The notes under the pieces are model-generated. The model searched no databases, had not been told where the DNA came from, and saw only the letters and a list, made by a program, of their open reading frames with translations. The position numbers were made by a program, and so were the translations under genes. From Cloeon dipterum (taxonomy: Eukaryota; Arthropoda; Insecta; Ephemeroptera; Baetidae), in assembly GCF_949628265.1 (NCBI RefSeq), contig NC_088789.1:6254886-6318885 (forward strand): a stretch of 64,000 nucleotides of DNA, read 5' to 3'. Positions 28,201-43,200 of the stretch are shown here, piece after piece. Position 1 is the first letter of the stretch, and each line of letters begins with the position of its first letter.

Positions 28201-31200
28201 ACACGATATAAATTCAATTCTGCTTGTAGCTGCTATCAATTACGCGTGCCTCTCTCTCGGTTACTCCACACTCGGCTCACTTGTTCATCCAATTCGCATT
28301 GTCAATTGATAAACGTAAATCTGCGATATCTAAATATTTCTTGTATTGCCACATTTTAATTTAAAACAATTGAAAAATGAATACAGAGTCAAAAAATTTA
28401 AACTGGGATGTTTGTGATTAGTCCATTTTTACTTACCGTGGACTCAATTTTCACACCGTGAACTACTTAATTTACTGCAATTACTTGATTAAATTTGCTC
28501 TTACCACGCATGACAAAACTTTTTAGAGTAAAAAACAATCAGCTTCTCTCTTCTTTACATTTGCATACGTCTTTTGCTTAAATTTTTTAACTAAATCCTG
28601 TCTTCCTTTGTTTCATGTTGGTCGTCTCTGCTGTGCTCAGGATCTGTGCGTGGTAAGTCGGTGGTGAAATTTATTTGACAGGCCCACACCTCCAGAAGGC
28701 AAAGCTTATTTATCTGCCTCGCGAGTTTAGTCGTGGATGCAGTCAGTGTCGTATTATTTTATTCGACTCGCACGGCGTAATAAGAGCGCGAAAAGTACAC
28801 ACACTCACTATTTTATGTATGAGACGAGCGAGCGAGCGAGTGTGTGTAGTGCATAAAATACGCTACAAATCGGCGTGCGGCTCGCTTTAATAAATTTATT
28901 ATTGATAAAATGTTGCTGAATAATGGAGGGCCTGCGCTCTGGCCCATTTCCATACACACTCACACACGTTCAGATAAGAATTTTTATTACATAATCATGG
29001 CGTGTAATTTACATGAAATGGATATAAATTTCTTCCCTTTTTGTAATAAATTTCACCTTGTACAAGTCTGAATAATGTATGGAGAAACGAAGAAAAAGCG
29101 GGTGTGTTTTTTATACAATAATACACTCTCGCCCATTGACTGTATAATAAATTCGACTTTAATTTTATTATTAATATATATTAGCAGGAAAAGAGAATCG
29201 AATTGCTGCCTACGAAAAAATGAAGGATATCTATGAATGAGCAGGTCCATAAAAAACGCCGTAAAATTTTTCTTTCTCGCTCGCTCCGTAGCTTTATTAA
29301 GATGTAAAACACGCTCTTTTATTCAATATCAGAGGGAATATTATTTTCCCTGCCGCCCAGACGTCGCGTTTCGTATCTGTATTGATATTTAACTCGCTCT
29401 TTTTTCCATCCATTTTTCATCTCTTGCCTCCTGGAACTCGCCATTGGGTGTCTGAACATCGATCTGCCCGCGACGTCCTCGTGCAGAACGTGAGTATTTT
29501 AAAAATGTATATTAATTTCATTTCTTTTATTCCTCAATTAGTTCGACAGCACATTGTTTAATTAATCTGAGGAGAAATACTACATACATATTTAATAAGT
29601 CAACTTATTTTGTAGAAAGTTTGTTAGTGATTATTTCGATACAATCTCCGTGAATTTTTAATTCTAGTTTACCTGGACTAACGATTTAAACTTAATGTTT
29701 CCCTGTTGCTAAAATTGGGAGTAAACTACGTCGGTTTTTAGTGTAATGTTCGCGGCAAGTTAAGCATAAAGTTATTATTTTATTTCGAGCTTCTGCCTAG
29801 CCGTGAAAAGACAATAGATCAATCAATGAGGATCCTATTACTTTATTAAGTGGGATTATTTCATTGTTGCGGCGATAAAGCAGAGAGGCAATTTGGCGCT
29901 TCCTCTCTTCACTCTGCTCTCATGCAGGTCCCAGCTGCCTTGTTGTGCGCTCTTTTCACCCAGGGCAATACAGAAATAAAAGTAATTTGCCGGCCGCGTA
30001 CGTGATACGCACCTGCCAAATAGTCCGTAATTATGGGCAACAAACAGGTTTAACTGCAACGATCAGCACCCGACTGAATAATAACACTCTTTTTGAATGA
30101 AAAAGCTTGTTTTCCACGTCGTTAAAAACGTCGCAAACTCGTCTATTAAGCTTTGTTTTACACACAGCATTTATTTTTTTGGTATGTGTGTTTCGACCGA
30201 CCGTTCTGCTAAATTGGCATAAAATTTGAGGCTCAATTATTTCTTCGCCCGCGAGTGATTGATTATTATGCAAGGTGGCGTTTTGAATTAGCACGCGATA
30301 AATTTGCTCGCAATTGCTCTGCTAAATTCAGCTGGCCTTTTGCTCTCGCTCGCTCGCTCGGGACGTGAAGGAAATCTGCGGTAAAAGCTCTGGTCTGAGT
30401 GAAGAGAGTCGTGAAAAGAGAGCTGCTGGCGTCGTGCCCATACATATTGGGCTTGATATAAAAAGATGCGAGGGCCACGTGCTATTTTGACAGCCGAATG
30501 TCTCAGCTGACGGTTTAATAGGCGTAAGTGGTCCACTTTGTTTGAGTGAGACCAGCGGCTTTTGAATATATAAACCTTGTGGATTGATCATTGTCGCTTT
30601 TTTCGGGATACTTTTGCTCTGTGAAAACCCGTAAATAACACAGCAGCATCCAATTTAAACTTAATAAACGACGTAGCAAGTCTAGGATTTCAACTCTAAA
30701 CATAAACATTTCTCAAAATTGTATGCTCAGTATATATTTTTGGAACGTGATCGAAATAAAAAAAAATTAAATATGAACAAGAAGGTTCAAGTTGCCTCTT
30801 TTTAAATGCATGAACCATATGATCCAAACTATTCAGAGAAATTATATGTGACAACTTTTGCTCAGTTGTTACAAATAACTCTCACAATCTAAAAACATGA
30901 TGTTATTTTATATCAACAAAAAATCATTGAATCAATGTGTATATAGGAGATACTTTTTAACTTATTTTTTGGAATAAAATTGGAAAGGATATGATTTTAA
31001 ATTGAGAAAACCACTAAATATTTTATATTTTACTGGCAGACGCGTCCTTATAATCAGTGCCAAAATGTTGCCCCAGTTATTAAATTTTATCTCTTTTGTT
31101 TCATGTGATCCTGGGGATGCATTTGCGCCTCTTCTCCGACAACATCAGTATGTAAGTACAAATTTGTTCCTGCTACTTTGCATTCGAACCGAAGCAGCCT

Positions 31201-34200
31201 TCTTAGCAGTTCCAACTGTAAATCCAAGTGCGATTTGGCTTGAATTCTATCTCCGCCAGTGGCGTCGATCGACCTTTTTGCGCACTCGTCGCCGCCGAGA
31301 GCGACCCGCACGTAAAGTCCCATTTTTCAAAAGTGGAAATGCATCATTGGCAGGCCGATTGCTTTTATTCCTTAATAACTGGTCACGATTACATTAACGA
31401 CTTCTGCTGTCGCCGCGCGTTTCGCTGCTCTTAAGTGCAGCGCTTTCTAAATGATGAATGACACTCTCAGCCGTCTCGCGGAGCCAAGGCATTTCGCGCT
31501 AACACCTCGCCGGCCTTATCAGTCACTGGCCCACTGACTCGCATGTCCATTAAAATACATATCTGTGCATTGATGGAAAAATCCCCGGCTTGACGCCGCA
31601 TGAATTAAATTTGTAATCATATCGGCCCGTGCGTCAAAAGTGCTGTCACGCAAGGACGAGAAAGTCTGCTTTTCACTTTGCATCAAGGATACTCCCATTT
31701 TGAGTCGCCGATTTTGTGAGACGATGATTTTGTTGAAGAGTGATAACAATCCTCTTTGAATTATGTCATTTTCTTCCAAAAGGGGTCCAATGAAAAAAAA
31801 ATAGTTTCATCCTTTAGAATAAAAACAGACAAATGAAAGATTGTAACTTCCTATATTTGGGGCATTGTGTTTTAATGGAAAAAAAATTATTTGCCCATAT
31901 GGGTAAAGTTAAACAAAACTGAAAGCTCTACTAATTATATGTTTATGAAATCAGAAATTTTTCAATATTGGATTTATAAAACTTCTCTATAAGTCAAATA
32001 TTGTCAAAAGAAAGAAACTCAATATCTTAGCTAGATTTTATAGATTTCAAGATAAGAAAACGATATTGTCTGCTAATTTTGAGCCAAGCCTCGATTCCTT
32101 TTAGACGTCTGGAAAGAAATTGTTGAGCAACGCGCCGAGCGGATTTTTGAGAGTGTAGGCGAGTGATATACACAATAAATATGCGTGTCTCGTGGTGGCC
32201 AAGTATGTGGTCCGCATGACTGGCAAGACAAACATATCTATCATCACAGCCGAAGATGAACAATGGGCCCCCTACCGCTGAGGCATTCTCTTTATTTTTA
32301 ATCTGGTCGGCTAAAGAGCTTCGGCCGATCCGAATCTGGCCGATATTTACAACTTTAATTAGCCGAGTGAGACCCTCTCGTGCGCAGCGTCACGACTTTT
32401 TGCTGCTCGCAAGGGTGTACGCGGACAAATCGAGCATCATGATCGGCGGCGATCACGCCGCGATAACTGAACGAAATTACGCCTTGCAGCCGAAACAAAA
32501 GGGCGAAACCCAAGACAAACAAATATTTACTTGTTATTCACGCACGCCCTGCTCTTGTTCCAACACACCAGACTCTATGCTGGAAAGAAAAGAAAAATCG
32601 ACTTCCTGTCGATTGGAAAAATGCTCTGTTCTCGCGCAGGAAAATACGAACTAAATAATGGCGTGCGTGAGATTTCCTTCGCAACGCTGGTCTCACACAG
32701 GCCGAGTGCATCTTTTCTCATCAAGTGAGTATGTGCTTGTTGATAGCAATCTCACTGCGTTAATGCGCAGATCTTCATCAGCGGTTTCCGCGAGATTCAC
32801 ACAAAGATGAGATACTTCGAGGTGTCATAAAACGTATCCGTGGTTTTAATTGCAAAAACGCTATTATGTGCTGCATATTTCCGATATTTGCACTTCAATT
32901 CGTCATAGTCAGATGCTTAAGTAGTGGAAATTTTATATCATTTCTCAATTATTTTATCAGACGCACATGATAACAAAAAAATGCAGCAAGTCTTAAAATA
33001 TTATAATTTGAAGCAAAAATATCGTGCTAATAAAATATTTTTACATAAAATTTCTGAGGAAATAAGTAAACTGATTATGCCTCTCGAGTATTTGGAAAAG
33101 AATTTACTTCTCACCATTTATGTATTATAATTTTTCTTCCAACGGTTTAGTTAGATAAAAAAATATGAAATTCGAAAATTAAACAAATAAAAATATTAAT
33201 ATTTGGAGTTCCATTTCTGCCAAGCAGCAGTTGGCTTTATTCGCATATTGGAGTCAAACGTTTGCTCATTTTCTTTCTGCCGTCGAAATTTTCAATGGCC
33301 GCTTGGTTCCCCATATGGCTGTCAGGAAAGCGAAATTGTGACGGACTGCTGCGGCCGCCCACGCTACAATATAATATGCAAATCGCCGCGCGTCCACCCT
33401 ATTAATTAAGTCCTCTCTTCGCGTGGCCCTCGGCGCATACGATATGGCACCTCTGCGATGTAATTTACGGTTGTTCCGGCGCGCGGCGTTAATAGATCAA
33501 CTGCAGATATGAATCGTGTGTGCGTAAATATAAATTATTTGCCGCGGACACAGCCAAGAGAGCACACACACACGCGTGTATGGATACGTTTACATATATG
33601 TATGTATTTGTGTGCGTAATTGAATTGAGCCGTGTGCGGTGGACAGACAGACGGATGAATATACGAATTCGCTTTCGCTCGCGCCTCTTGTTCCTGCGGC
33701 TCCGTGGGGACATCATTTCGCCTGCTGGCCAGGGCAATAACACGCAGAAAGCCTCTGCCCGCGCGCTGACAGCTCGTATGCCCCTCAATCAATACGAATA
33801 CACCCATGCGATAATGGCTGCGAGCTGACACGGCCGCAATCAAGCCAATCGCCATTAATGACCTCTCGCGCGCGCCAGGCCCCGACCACTAATAATTAAC
33901 TCCTTACTTTTTTGCTCCCCTGAAGTTTGAACAAAAAATCTGCTACGGTCTAAAGATGAAAAAGGGAAAAATTAATATTGACTAAAAAGGCTTCACTATA
34001 TAGCATCAGTGAAACCCACGGTCAGAAATTTGACTGGGTGGTTTAATCCGAGTGAAAATTAAATTTAACTAGGCCAAAATGACTAAAATTAGTTTTTTTT
34101 TTTTTTTTGAGAATTTAATATTTCACTATAGTGGGTAAATATTGTTTGATGACCAAGATATGCTCTTACATATGGTATTTTGAAGATATGAAAATCAGGA

Positions 34201-37200
34201 ACTTTCAATTTGGGCTGGTTTAAAGTCGTATTTTTCAGAAATTACGAGTATTATGTTGTCGAATGTAAAACTGCCTTAATATAACGATATTGCGGGCTAT
34301 TGTTGAATAATTGTGCAATTGAAGGTTAAAAGGGGACGGTGTTCTAGATTTTTCGTTTTTTATTATGTTCAAATGATGTCCAGCTGGAGTCTTTTTTGTG
34401 TCAGTGGACTGAAATCCCTGTTCTTTTATTCTTTTTATATAATGTTCTTCCTCTCGACTATATATTTACGTGATTTACCTGGGTTCCAGGACACAATTAG
34501 GCTTTCAAAAACTACGCAATATCAAGCATCAAGTTTCTATTCTATATGTTGTGTCAAGGTTTCCCAAAGGTTTTCCTTTTTTTTAGTTTTTGTCGGCGTA
34601 TTTCTTTCAGGCAAGCACCCCTAACCGATAGTTTTATCTATGTCCTTGGTTTTTTGCCTTTTTAAGAAGTCACCTGTGTAAAATGTCAATTTTTTTGTAA
34701 TGCTAACAAAGTTAAAGGTGGGATGCCAGTACAGGAAAATAATGCTCTGTATAGAGTCTCTTTTGCAACGAGGATGAAGCCTGGTTTAATTTATTGCCAT
34801 TATTATTTAGGGTAGCTCAAGTATTTGGAAATCCTCAACATTCTCACACACATAGTGGAAAGAAATAGCAATCAAACATCTGAATTGTAATAAAATGCTA
34901 TAAAACACGTCCGTTTAATTATAAAAAGACGCTTTGGCAAATCATAGGCTTTGGGTTAGTCAATACAATCACACATTCATACTTTCATACTTAACAAATA
35001 GAATATGGTTTGACATGAACGATGATCCTCCAATTGAGTCTTGCACATTGACGATACAGATCCGTCAGTACAGAACATCAGCTTTCCAATCCTTCGCCGT
35101 CGTAATGAAACATCTCAAATCAGAATAGTCGTCCTAATCGGGCGTACTAAACAGCCAGTTGGCCAGGTTCCTTTATCAACAAACATTCAATCGAACATCA
35201 GAATACAATTCAAAGAAAAATTACAAAAAATTTAAACTTGATTGACAATCAATTCAATGGTTTATGTCTGCAATTTAATGCAAAACCGTTCTCGTGGTCT
35301 TGGCCCATCTTGGCCAAGCCACCCTAGGCGGACGAGTCCTGCTATACTCTCCTTCTCTGCCAAGCTGAGCATAAAGCCCCTGCTGGCTTTCAAAATCTCA
35401 CAAATTCACATTTTGACATACACAAATATTTCACAATCATTCAGATAGATAGCTGAAACAATATTTATCTCAAACAAATTCAACGTGTATCCAAATACTC
35501 GTTACAATGCTATTGTTGTGGCCGGTCATTCAAGGCATATATATTTATATATATTAACCGAAACAATATCTCACGCAGCGGAGTCGCACTACTAATGTAT
35601 AACTTAATTTTTGTCACTTTTCTATTTTAACATTTTACCAGTGATCTTTTTCGTGCGATTAATATATATTATTCGTATCGCAAAAAGTGCCCAGGCGTCG
35701 TTAATGTGCCATTTTTCCTGTATGTATGGCCGACGAAACCTGAAATTATTTGCTTCATTAGTAAACGTTGGCAGCTGCTTGCGCTCTCTTTTCGATTCCC
35801 TCGTGCTGAATGCATGGTGAATTCCGTTCGATTGCACCCAGTCCGTTCTCAAACACACTGAAATTATACATTTTGCTCGCGCATGAATCACTTGGCACCG
35901 CACATTCTCACCTGGTGCACTCTCAGACAATGAAAGTCGTGATTATATTGTGCCTGCAGCGTGTCGTTGAACTGTATTGTCACCTGGCCTGTGTAAAATC
36001 GGAGAAATCGGCTTTTAAAATAAGATCAAAATGACTCGTTCCAAGTAAAAAATTCTTTTAAAAATAAATTTAATTTTACAAAAGGCTTTTACTCCTGGAA
36101 GCTGGCTGGCTAACAATAAGTGAAAATTTTAGTGAAGAGAATTCTAGCACGTTCTTGTTATGTTGTACAACAGCTTTTTGGCTCCTGAGTCCTGAGGCTT
36201 CATCAGTAATAATTACTGTAAAACAAAATTCACCCACCATTGCTAAAATGCAGGAAATTTTTATCGACATAATTATTCCCTGATCTTTATCATCTTGAAA
36301 GCTATTGGACAAGTGGTGAACATTTTGATACCTCCAAAATCATTTCATTTGGGGGTTTACCCAATCAAGCTTAATATTTGGCATCGACCACACGTTTTGC
36401 AATATTGTTGTGTCCATGCATTTATTTGTGCTGCTGCCCTTTCGTATACGTTTTGTCCCGAGGCAAAACAGGCCTACGTCGAAAGGGCAAAAAACACGTT
36501 CGCGCTCAGAGAGCAATACAGCCATGCACTGAATCACCGCGGCTCTAACATTAAATTTAATGTATTTACAAGGAGGGAGCGCGAACGAAATTATTATAAT
36601 CATGCCGGCGTGTTTGCCTTCTGATAATGTGTGCGCACATTGTGCATAAAATTCAATTTGCGCGTCGCGGCCTCCACGCGCGGAGATCACTGCGTTTGCC
36701 GCACACAAACGCATATTGTTATATTCAGCAGAGTGAGTATTACGAAAATTACAGTGGTGGCGCCAACAACGCCTTACGATCGCCAGCCGACTCGGACATG
36801 AGAGAGAGTTTTAAATAAAATACATAACTGAAACTATAAAATTAGATCCAGCAGATGTTTTACTTGAAAATTATGGTCTTTTTTATATTATGGACTTTTT
36901 TATATTATGGTCTTTTTTATTCATTTATATGTATCTGCTGGGCTTATTTTTAACCGTAATAATCTGGTATTATTCTGAAAATGAAATATAAATTAATTTT
37001 TAATAAAAGACCAGTGAATCCAGTTGTTTACTATATAAATTGTTATTTATTTTGTTGTTTACTAAAGTCAGTCTCTTAATATAGAAATTTTGTCAGTCCT
37101 AAAATTCGGTATTAAGAGAATCCTTATTCCTTAACAGAGGTCTTACTTCTAGCAAAAATTATTGCGTGGCCATATTAATTAGTATTTAATTTAGCGATTA

Positions 37201-40200
37201 AATAATGAAATTGGCAAAATAGTATACAAAATAAGCCTAGGGCTGTGCAAACCAATAACAATTCATCACGAGGTGACGTTTGTTTGTGGCGTGCGAGTGT
37301 GCCATTATGCGACTTGATGATGAATAAAATAATTAGGCCCGGCAACACAGCCACATAGAAATAAATATGAAACGGGAGCGGGCGCGCGCGGCAACGAATT
37401 AAAAGTCATTGTTCTGTGTGGGTAACATGCTCTCAATGACAGTGCGCGCGTATCACATTATACAAAATATAAAATGCTGTGTACTCACAAACACACACAC
37501 ACACACTCACAAAAGCCGTGCCCTGCACATTTTGCTGTGCCTTGTAATTAGAGCCGCGCGGAGTATGTTTATTCATATTATTATACGCGAATTCACTTGC
37601 AACACCATCAGTGGCGGTTAATGGTCGTGTTTTTATTTTTCTTTATGGCCCACTGCTCAACTATAAAGTTATTATGTGCATTTTGATTTTTTGCCCTCTG
37701 CGTGCTCGGTGAGTGTGTGCACAAACAAAAGCTGTTGCACGTATTATTCCCGCTATGCCTTTGGCGGCGCACCCCAGCAGCAGCGACGACATTAAGCCTT
37801 TCCGAGGATAATTAATGCTCATCAGGGAAGTGCGTGCTTCCGAGACCGCGCGCGCATTATCAAACGCACCATTTAGGCACCCATTTTTCTTTCCTTCATC
37901 ATCATTGCAAAAATGTCGACTCGCGGCTAATGTTAAAAGGATTTGCGTGATAATTTATTGCCTCAGCTGACTAATGACGAATTTTTAATGCGTTTGTCTT
38001 GATCATTCTTCTCAAAATATCACCAGCTGTTTTGAAGAACGGATTTGTGAGTGATCGTCAATCACCTTTATTTTTAACAAAATAATTCAATCCCTGCCTG
38101 AAATATCCAGCCCAGATAAATAAATTTACAATTAGATGTCTTTCACAATATTTTTTGCTTAAGGTGATGCAAATAAACTAGACTAATTACACTCGAGCAG
38201 GGAGAATGCAGTGAGGACGCGTGATGTGTGTGCACGCGCCTGGGAGGCCAAATTAGTGCTAAATTCGTCTGGCACTCTATTTTGGTCTAATGCAAAGTGA
38301 TAGGTTTGGTTTTACACGTGCTGCGATGTGTTTTAATCAGCGCACGACGGCCACCTGCCCCGTCATTTTACTCTGGTTTGAGGTCTTCTAAAGTTACTAT
38401 AGCTCACTCGCATAAGGCACCTCTCAGCGCGCAATGTCACCCTCCTCTCGTAAAACGTTTCGAAAACAGGTGTAACTCGGGCTAGAACACGCGCGCGCAC
38501 AAGTGTAAACCAATCTGCCTGATCTCGCCTTTGATTAGAGATGAAACAAAATTGCCAACCGAGGATTTGCACGTTATATGCGGCCTGCTCTGCTTTTTCT
38601 TGGCTCTGGTGTATGCATGCATTCATCAAAACTGCCAAGAAAAATGTTTTCTGCTTTATAGTGGACTTTTTGCATCAATTACAAATTTATGTGATTATTA
38701 AAGAAGTTCATTAAGTGCAAAGTTTTTTGGAAACAATGATCGTTCTGGTGAACCTAGTCTTGTCGCTGCACCTTTTAGAATGCCCAAAACTGGTAAAAAT
38801 GAAATTCTTGAAAAGTGAAAAGAAATCCTAAAATTTCACACACCAAAAGACATAAGAAAAGCAGGAATCGTTGAGCTCGTGGAATCGCTGTAAACCAGCT
38901 TAACCACGTGTCTCTTTCGCAAGGATATTAGGTATAAATTAAAGACAATCAAAAATGAGAAATGAATCTTTATTCATACTTAACTCGCAACCGAGTTCAA
39001 AAATTCCATCTGATTGAGCAAAACCCTTTCATTGATATAAAGTAACAGAGATAGCTTTTGAATTTTTTTCATATGTATTTCGTTTGGCACGATATTTACG
39101 CAGACAAGGAAGTTTTGCTCTTTATTTTTCTGTCAAGATATTGTTGAAATACAAAAATCTTCGCTATTTATTGGCTCTATTATATTATTGAGATAAACAA
39201 AAAATTTCACCCTGAATTAGGAAAATCGGAAGTTGCGATTCGAAACTGACGTGACATCGATTGCAAGGTTCCAAATATTGATTCATTATGGTTTTATCGC
39301 AAAAGAAAATTAATTTTTAGTCTCTTCCCATACAATAAATTGCAATAATTTTCTCATTATTAGCATTTTATCGACAGTCGTTGCGAGAGCAGTGGATATA
39401 ATTATTTTATACTGTATAGACTCTTGTTACCTCGTCATCGAATTGAAAGTTTATAGCGGGAACGAGATTAAGGGAGGCATCCTGAGATTATAGCCGCTCG
39501 CATATTGGCCTCGTTGTGTGCATGAGGCTATTTAGGATAATAAGCTGCATTACGCGAGTCTGGAGCAGTTTGGCGTTTTAAAACGGATCGCTTTTTGTCG
39601 ACGTAGGCGCTGCTGTTAAGATGCCTCTTGTACTCGGTAATCGGCTTAGTTTTAACTCACCCCACCTTGGGATGAGATGCTGGAGGCACCACACAACACG
39701 CGCGGACTATGAACACGCAAATGCACGCAGCCACGCTAATGTGTGCGGGCCAGAGTGGTGATGTGACCACATAATGCGTCCTTGTCCCCAACAGGAGCAG
39801 AGCCCCCGAGGCTTTGAACCACACACCCGCTCATCCCCTACCCCCGCCGATTTCGATTCAGTAATTTTGACACTTTAAATATGAGAAATATTTTCCTTTT
39901 GATTGAGGTGTAATAAATTGGCTTTGGGTCGATCTTTGTAAATATATCACAACTAAAATTCATGATTGTCAATATTAATTAATCTACCCTTCAAAGTATT
40001 GACAAACTATTCAACTGAAATTATAGATAAGATTAAATTAAATCCCTTAATTATATAAAAAATACAATTTTTAAATAAGAATTAAATAAATTAGGTACCT
40101 GGAGGAAAATAAGCTATTTCCCATTTTACATAAAATTAGTCGATCAGTTCTTGTAAGCGCTAGCCTCTGCGTAGGGATCAGAGAAGTCTCATATGCATTT

Positions 40201-43200
40201 TTAGTTTAAATTTTTCGAAATAATGCGCATGAATTGCAGAATAGAACGTCATCTTTAAAGTGGCCAAATTCCACGTGCTGTTCGTGAGAGGTGCACTTTG
40301 CGTATGTGCGCTGAGAACGGACACATTGTGTAACAGCAAAGCCGTGTAGTGCCTTGAAAGGGCCAGCACCTCAAGGGGCCACCTCTGGCTGATCAACAAC
40401 AATAAACATGCATTACACATAACTGCTAATGACCATACAATTGCGCACCCCACAGCTGAATGGAGAAATCGAAACGTCCGTCCAATTCGCTATAGGATTT
40501 AATGCATATATGCGTGATTATTTGTTTTACTGGGTTTAGTGTGATAAAAAAATTTCCCTTCCAAATAATGGTGCTATATTTATTACACCAAGGATGGTTG
40601 CAAAATCAAAAGAATATTGCTTTTACTTCAGACAGTAAAATAAAAAAAACACGTTTGATATTTTTTAGTTCTGATTGCAAAATAGAAAAAGCCCGATCTC
40701 CTCTCTTTGTTACTGGGAGCCTTGGTCGCAGTCTTTTATTGAGTTATTATAAAAAGAAATAACTGCTAGAAGGTACATAGTTTTAAGTGGTATGTCGTCC
40801 CTTATCTCTCAAAAGCGTAATCAGTGAAGAACGTTTGCCCAACACCCTCTTTATTTGGAAGCTTCTTTCCAGTCTCGTAATTATACGCACTTAAATCTGT
40901 ACAAAGAATCAGATAATGGTGATTGGCCTGTCAACTTGAACTGTCTGTTAGCGTCAAATTAAATTGCACATATACAAATCAAAAGAAGCTTGCTTCTCGG
41001 GATGAGAGCCGGCCGCCAGAGCGGTGACAGCACTTGTCGCAGATGTGCATCTCATGCAAATGCAGTGCTCGCGAAAGAGGGCCTTGGACACATTGGCGTC
41101 ATCATTGCGGCCATTTATAGGATCGAACGCGGCCTGTTGATTCACATTGGGCGCGACGGTACTGCCAGCAAGCGGCTGGCTTTTATATAAAATTCATGAA
41201 CGTGCGTCTTTCAACACAGCTCTCGTCCCACGCTTGCCCGGTTAGATTGCAGTGACAGGTGAAGCTTTTGCTCCACAACTCTTTATTTCCCCGAAGGAAG
41301 TTTCCACCAGCAGCCAAACGTTTGCGTTTTAAAGGAAAATACACGAGGCTTATCCCTCAATGAATCATTGAACGACATCTGCTTGCGGCAAATCCCAAAA
41401 TTACTCTAATTTAGATTTGCATCTTGTTTTTCTGCGCTTATCAAACGGAAGTTTGAAATGAGCAGAAAAGCCAGGAAAATAGCCTCTCGGTCGGATCAAG
41501 GCTCTTTGTGACACTGACGGGGCCCATTAAGCCGAGTTGTGACACAATTTGGACAGGACACCTGAAAGATCTAAATTTAACGGGTGCTTGCTCCGTGAGC
41601 GTCGTCCCTACGCGTACTTGTGTCTGTCAGTGGAGCCGGCGGGCGACATGCCTCTCGCGCAGCTTTCAGCCCGACCCGGGCCCCCATAATACGAGTCGGC
41701 ATTGCTCGCATTCTGCCTGCCGCATCACGAAATTTGTCACTTAAATATTCCATTTTTTGTGCCACCGTCCCAGCGAGCGAAGTGACAAAGGGCCTTGCCG
41801 CTCCTTTGATCAGATAAAATACATTTTATCAAATTCAGGCTCTATTTGACACTTAATTTTTCCTCCCTTGATGCCGCATGAAAATCAGAATTGATTTTAT
41901 CTTACCTCCCCCAATTAAAAGGAGCCTTGACCTGTTTGTTGGGATAATTTAATCAAAGCTGTCCCTCTGTATTTATTTTATTCCTTCCTTCTCTAAAGCG
42001 ATCACCGAATATATAGTTGTGTGACATCTGTTCCCTACAAATTGCTAACATTTCAAATGTTTGGTTCAGCTTTGTCCGATTTGTTCTTTGTTGCTGTAAT
42101 ATGTATGATGGTGACACGCTTACCATCCCTATGGCTAGAAAAACCATCACCCTGAATACAGGTATAAAAGGAACAATAGTTTGTTTTACACGGCAGGAGG
42201 GTTTGTAAAAGGATTTCCAGCCCTTGGATCATGGTAAACAGCCGTCCGCTGCTGTGGCGGCGTCGAGTCGCGTTTTCCTTGTGCTTTGAGGCGAACTAAC
42301 GCGCGCGCGGACATGTTGGCGCCTCTGCACTTATAAAACCTTTTCTCGTCGACAAAATTCTTTTAAGCCCAATTATGGTGCGACGCCGGCTAGCTTCTTT
42401 GTCCTTTTTAGAACAGAGGAGACTTTAATGAGAGCACTGTAAAAATATGCTGCTTTTCGGCTCGGAAAATTTATTCTCTTCTCGCATGCGGCGGTGCATG
42501 ATCATTGATGTTTTTTTCCCTCCTGTTGCAGAATGCGCTCCACTGGGCCGCCAAACAGGGAAACCTGGACGTCATCAAGCTGATCGCAGGAACTTACCAA
42601 GTCAGTCCCAACGTAAGATCGGTGAGTCTGCTTTTCGAAATTCAGCTGAGACTTTAGACTGCCCGGCGGGGAATTTTGAGTTGTGACATTTCATATTTCG
42701 TTTGGTATTCTTCAGAGCTTGCCTCATTGTGCCCCACGTGCTCAAAAATTGTTTATCCAACGAACCAGAGAAATATTTTGGGGTGTTGCCAGTTTGACCA
42801 GTTAAATTTGCTGCCAGGTTTTTTAATGTATCTTTGGACTACCGTCAGAATTGTTTCTTGACGAAATTTAGAGGTTGAGTTAGAAAAAAGGAATTTTGAC
42901 ATTTTCCACATTTTCACAATTTTCCAGTTGGGAAATGTGCAAAAACTCACTTCTGTTTTTATTTATTTACTCTACAATCAGTTCCACTTTAAAAGAAAAG
43001 GTGTGGAAACCATAAGGTTATGAAAACAAAATTTTGGTTCCTGTGCATTTTTTAGAATTTTGCCGAAAAATTGATATAATATTAAACAAATTACGACAGA
43101 GAGAACAATATTGCCCCATGCGTGTAGCAAAAAAGAACCAATTTTCAATGAAAATCAAAGATACCAAAATATCAACGATCCTAATATTCAAATAATTATG

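Larger units (their letters stand above)
28653..42531 (+). other. sowah giant intron, right part
   Basis: About 13.9 kb. It holds one candidate 9-nt microexon (38038-38046), one 24-nt cassette-like segment (32701-32724), a T16 run (34093-34108), an AC tract (37491-37506) and a short tandem repeat (36871-36922). Open frames at 31002-31397 and 34313-34624 have no recognisable domain. Nothing else can be supported. Confidence 0.5.

Noticed and set aside
29487..29489. A 3-base exon AAC between GTGCAG and GTGAGT, after a long stretch without AG.
   Set aside because: Its signals are good, but one asparagine does not solve the missing residues and a 3-base exon needs transcript proof.
31149..31151. 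A 3-base exon TAT between CATCAG and GTAAGT.
   Set aside because: Such pairs are expected by chance in 35 kb, and one tyrosine has no support from the family pattern.
31002..31397. Open frame of 131 codons with an arginine-rich end.
   Set aside because: Low-complexity end, no homology I recognise, overlapping frames on both strands.
34313..34624. Hydrophobic, phenylalanine-rich open frame of 103 codons.
   Set aside because: T-rich DNA yields such residues by chance; no initiation context or conserved motif.
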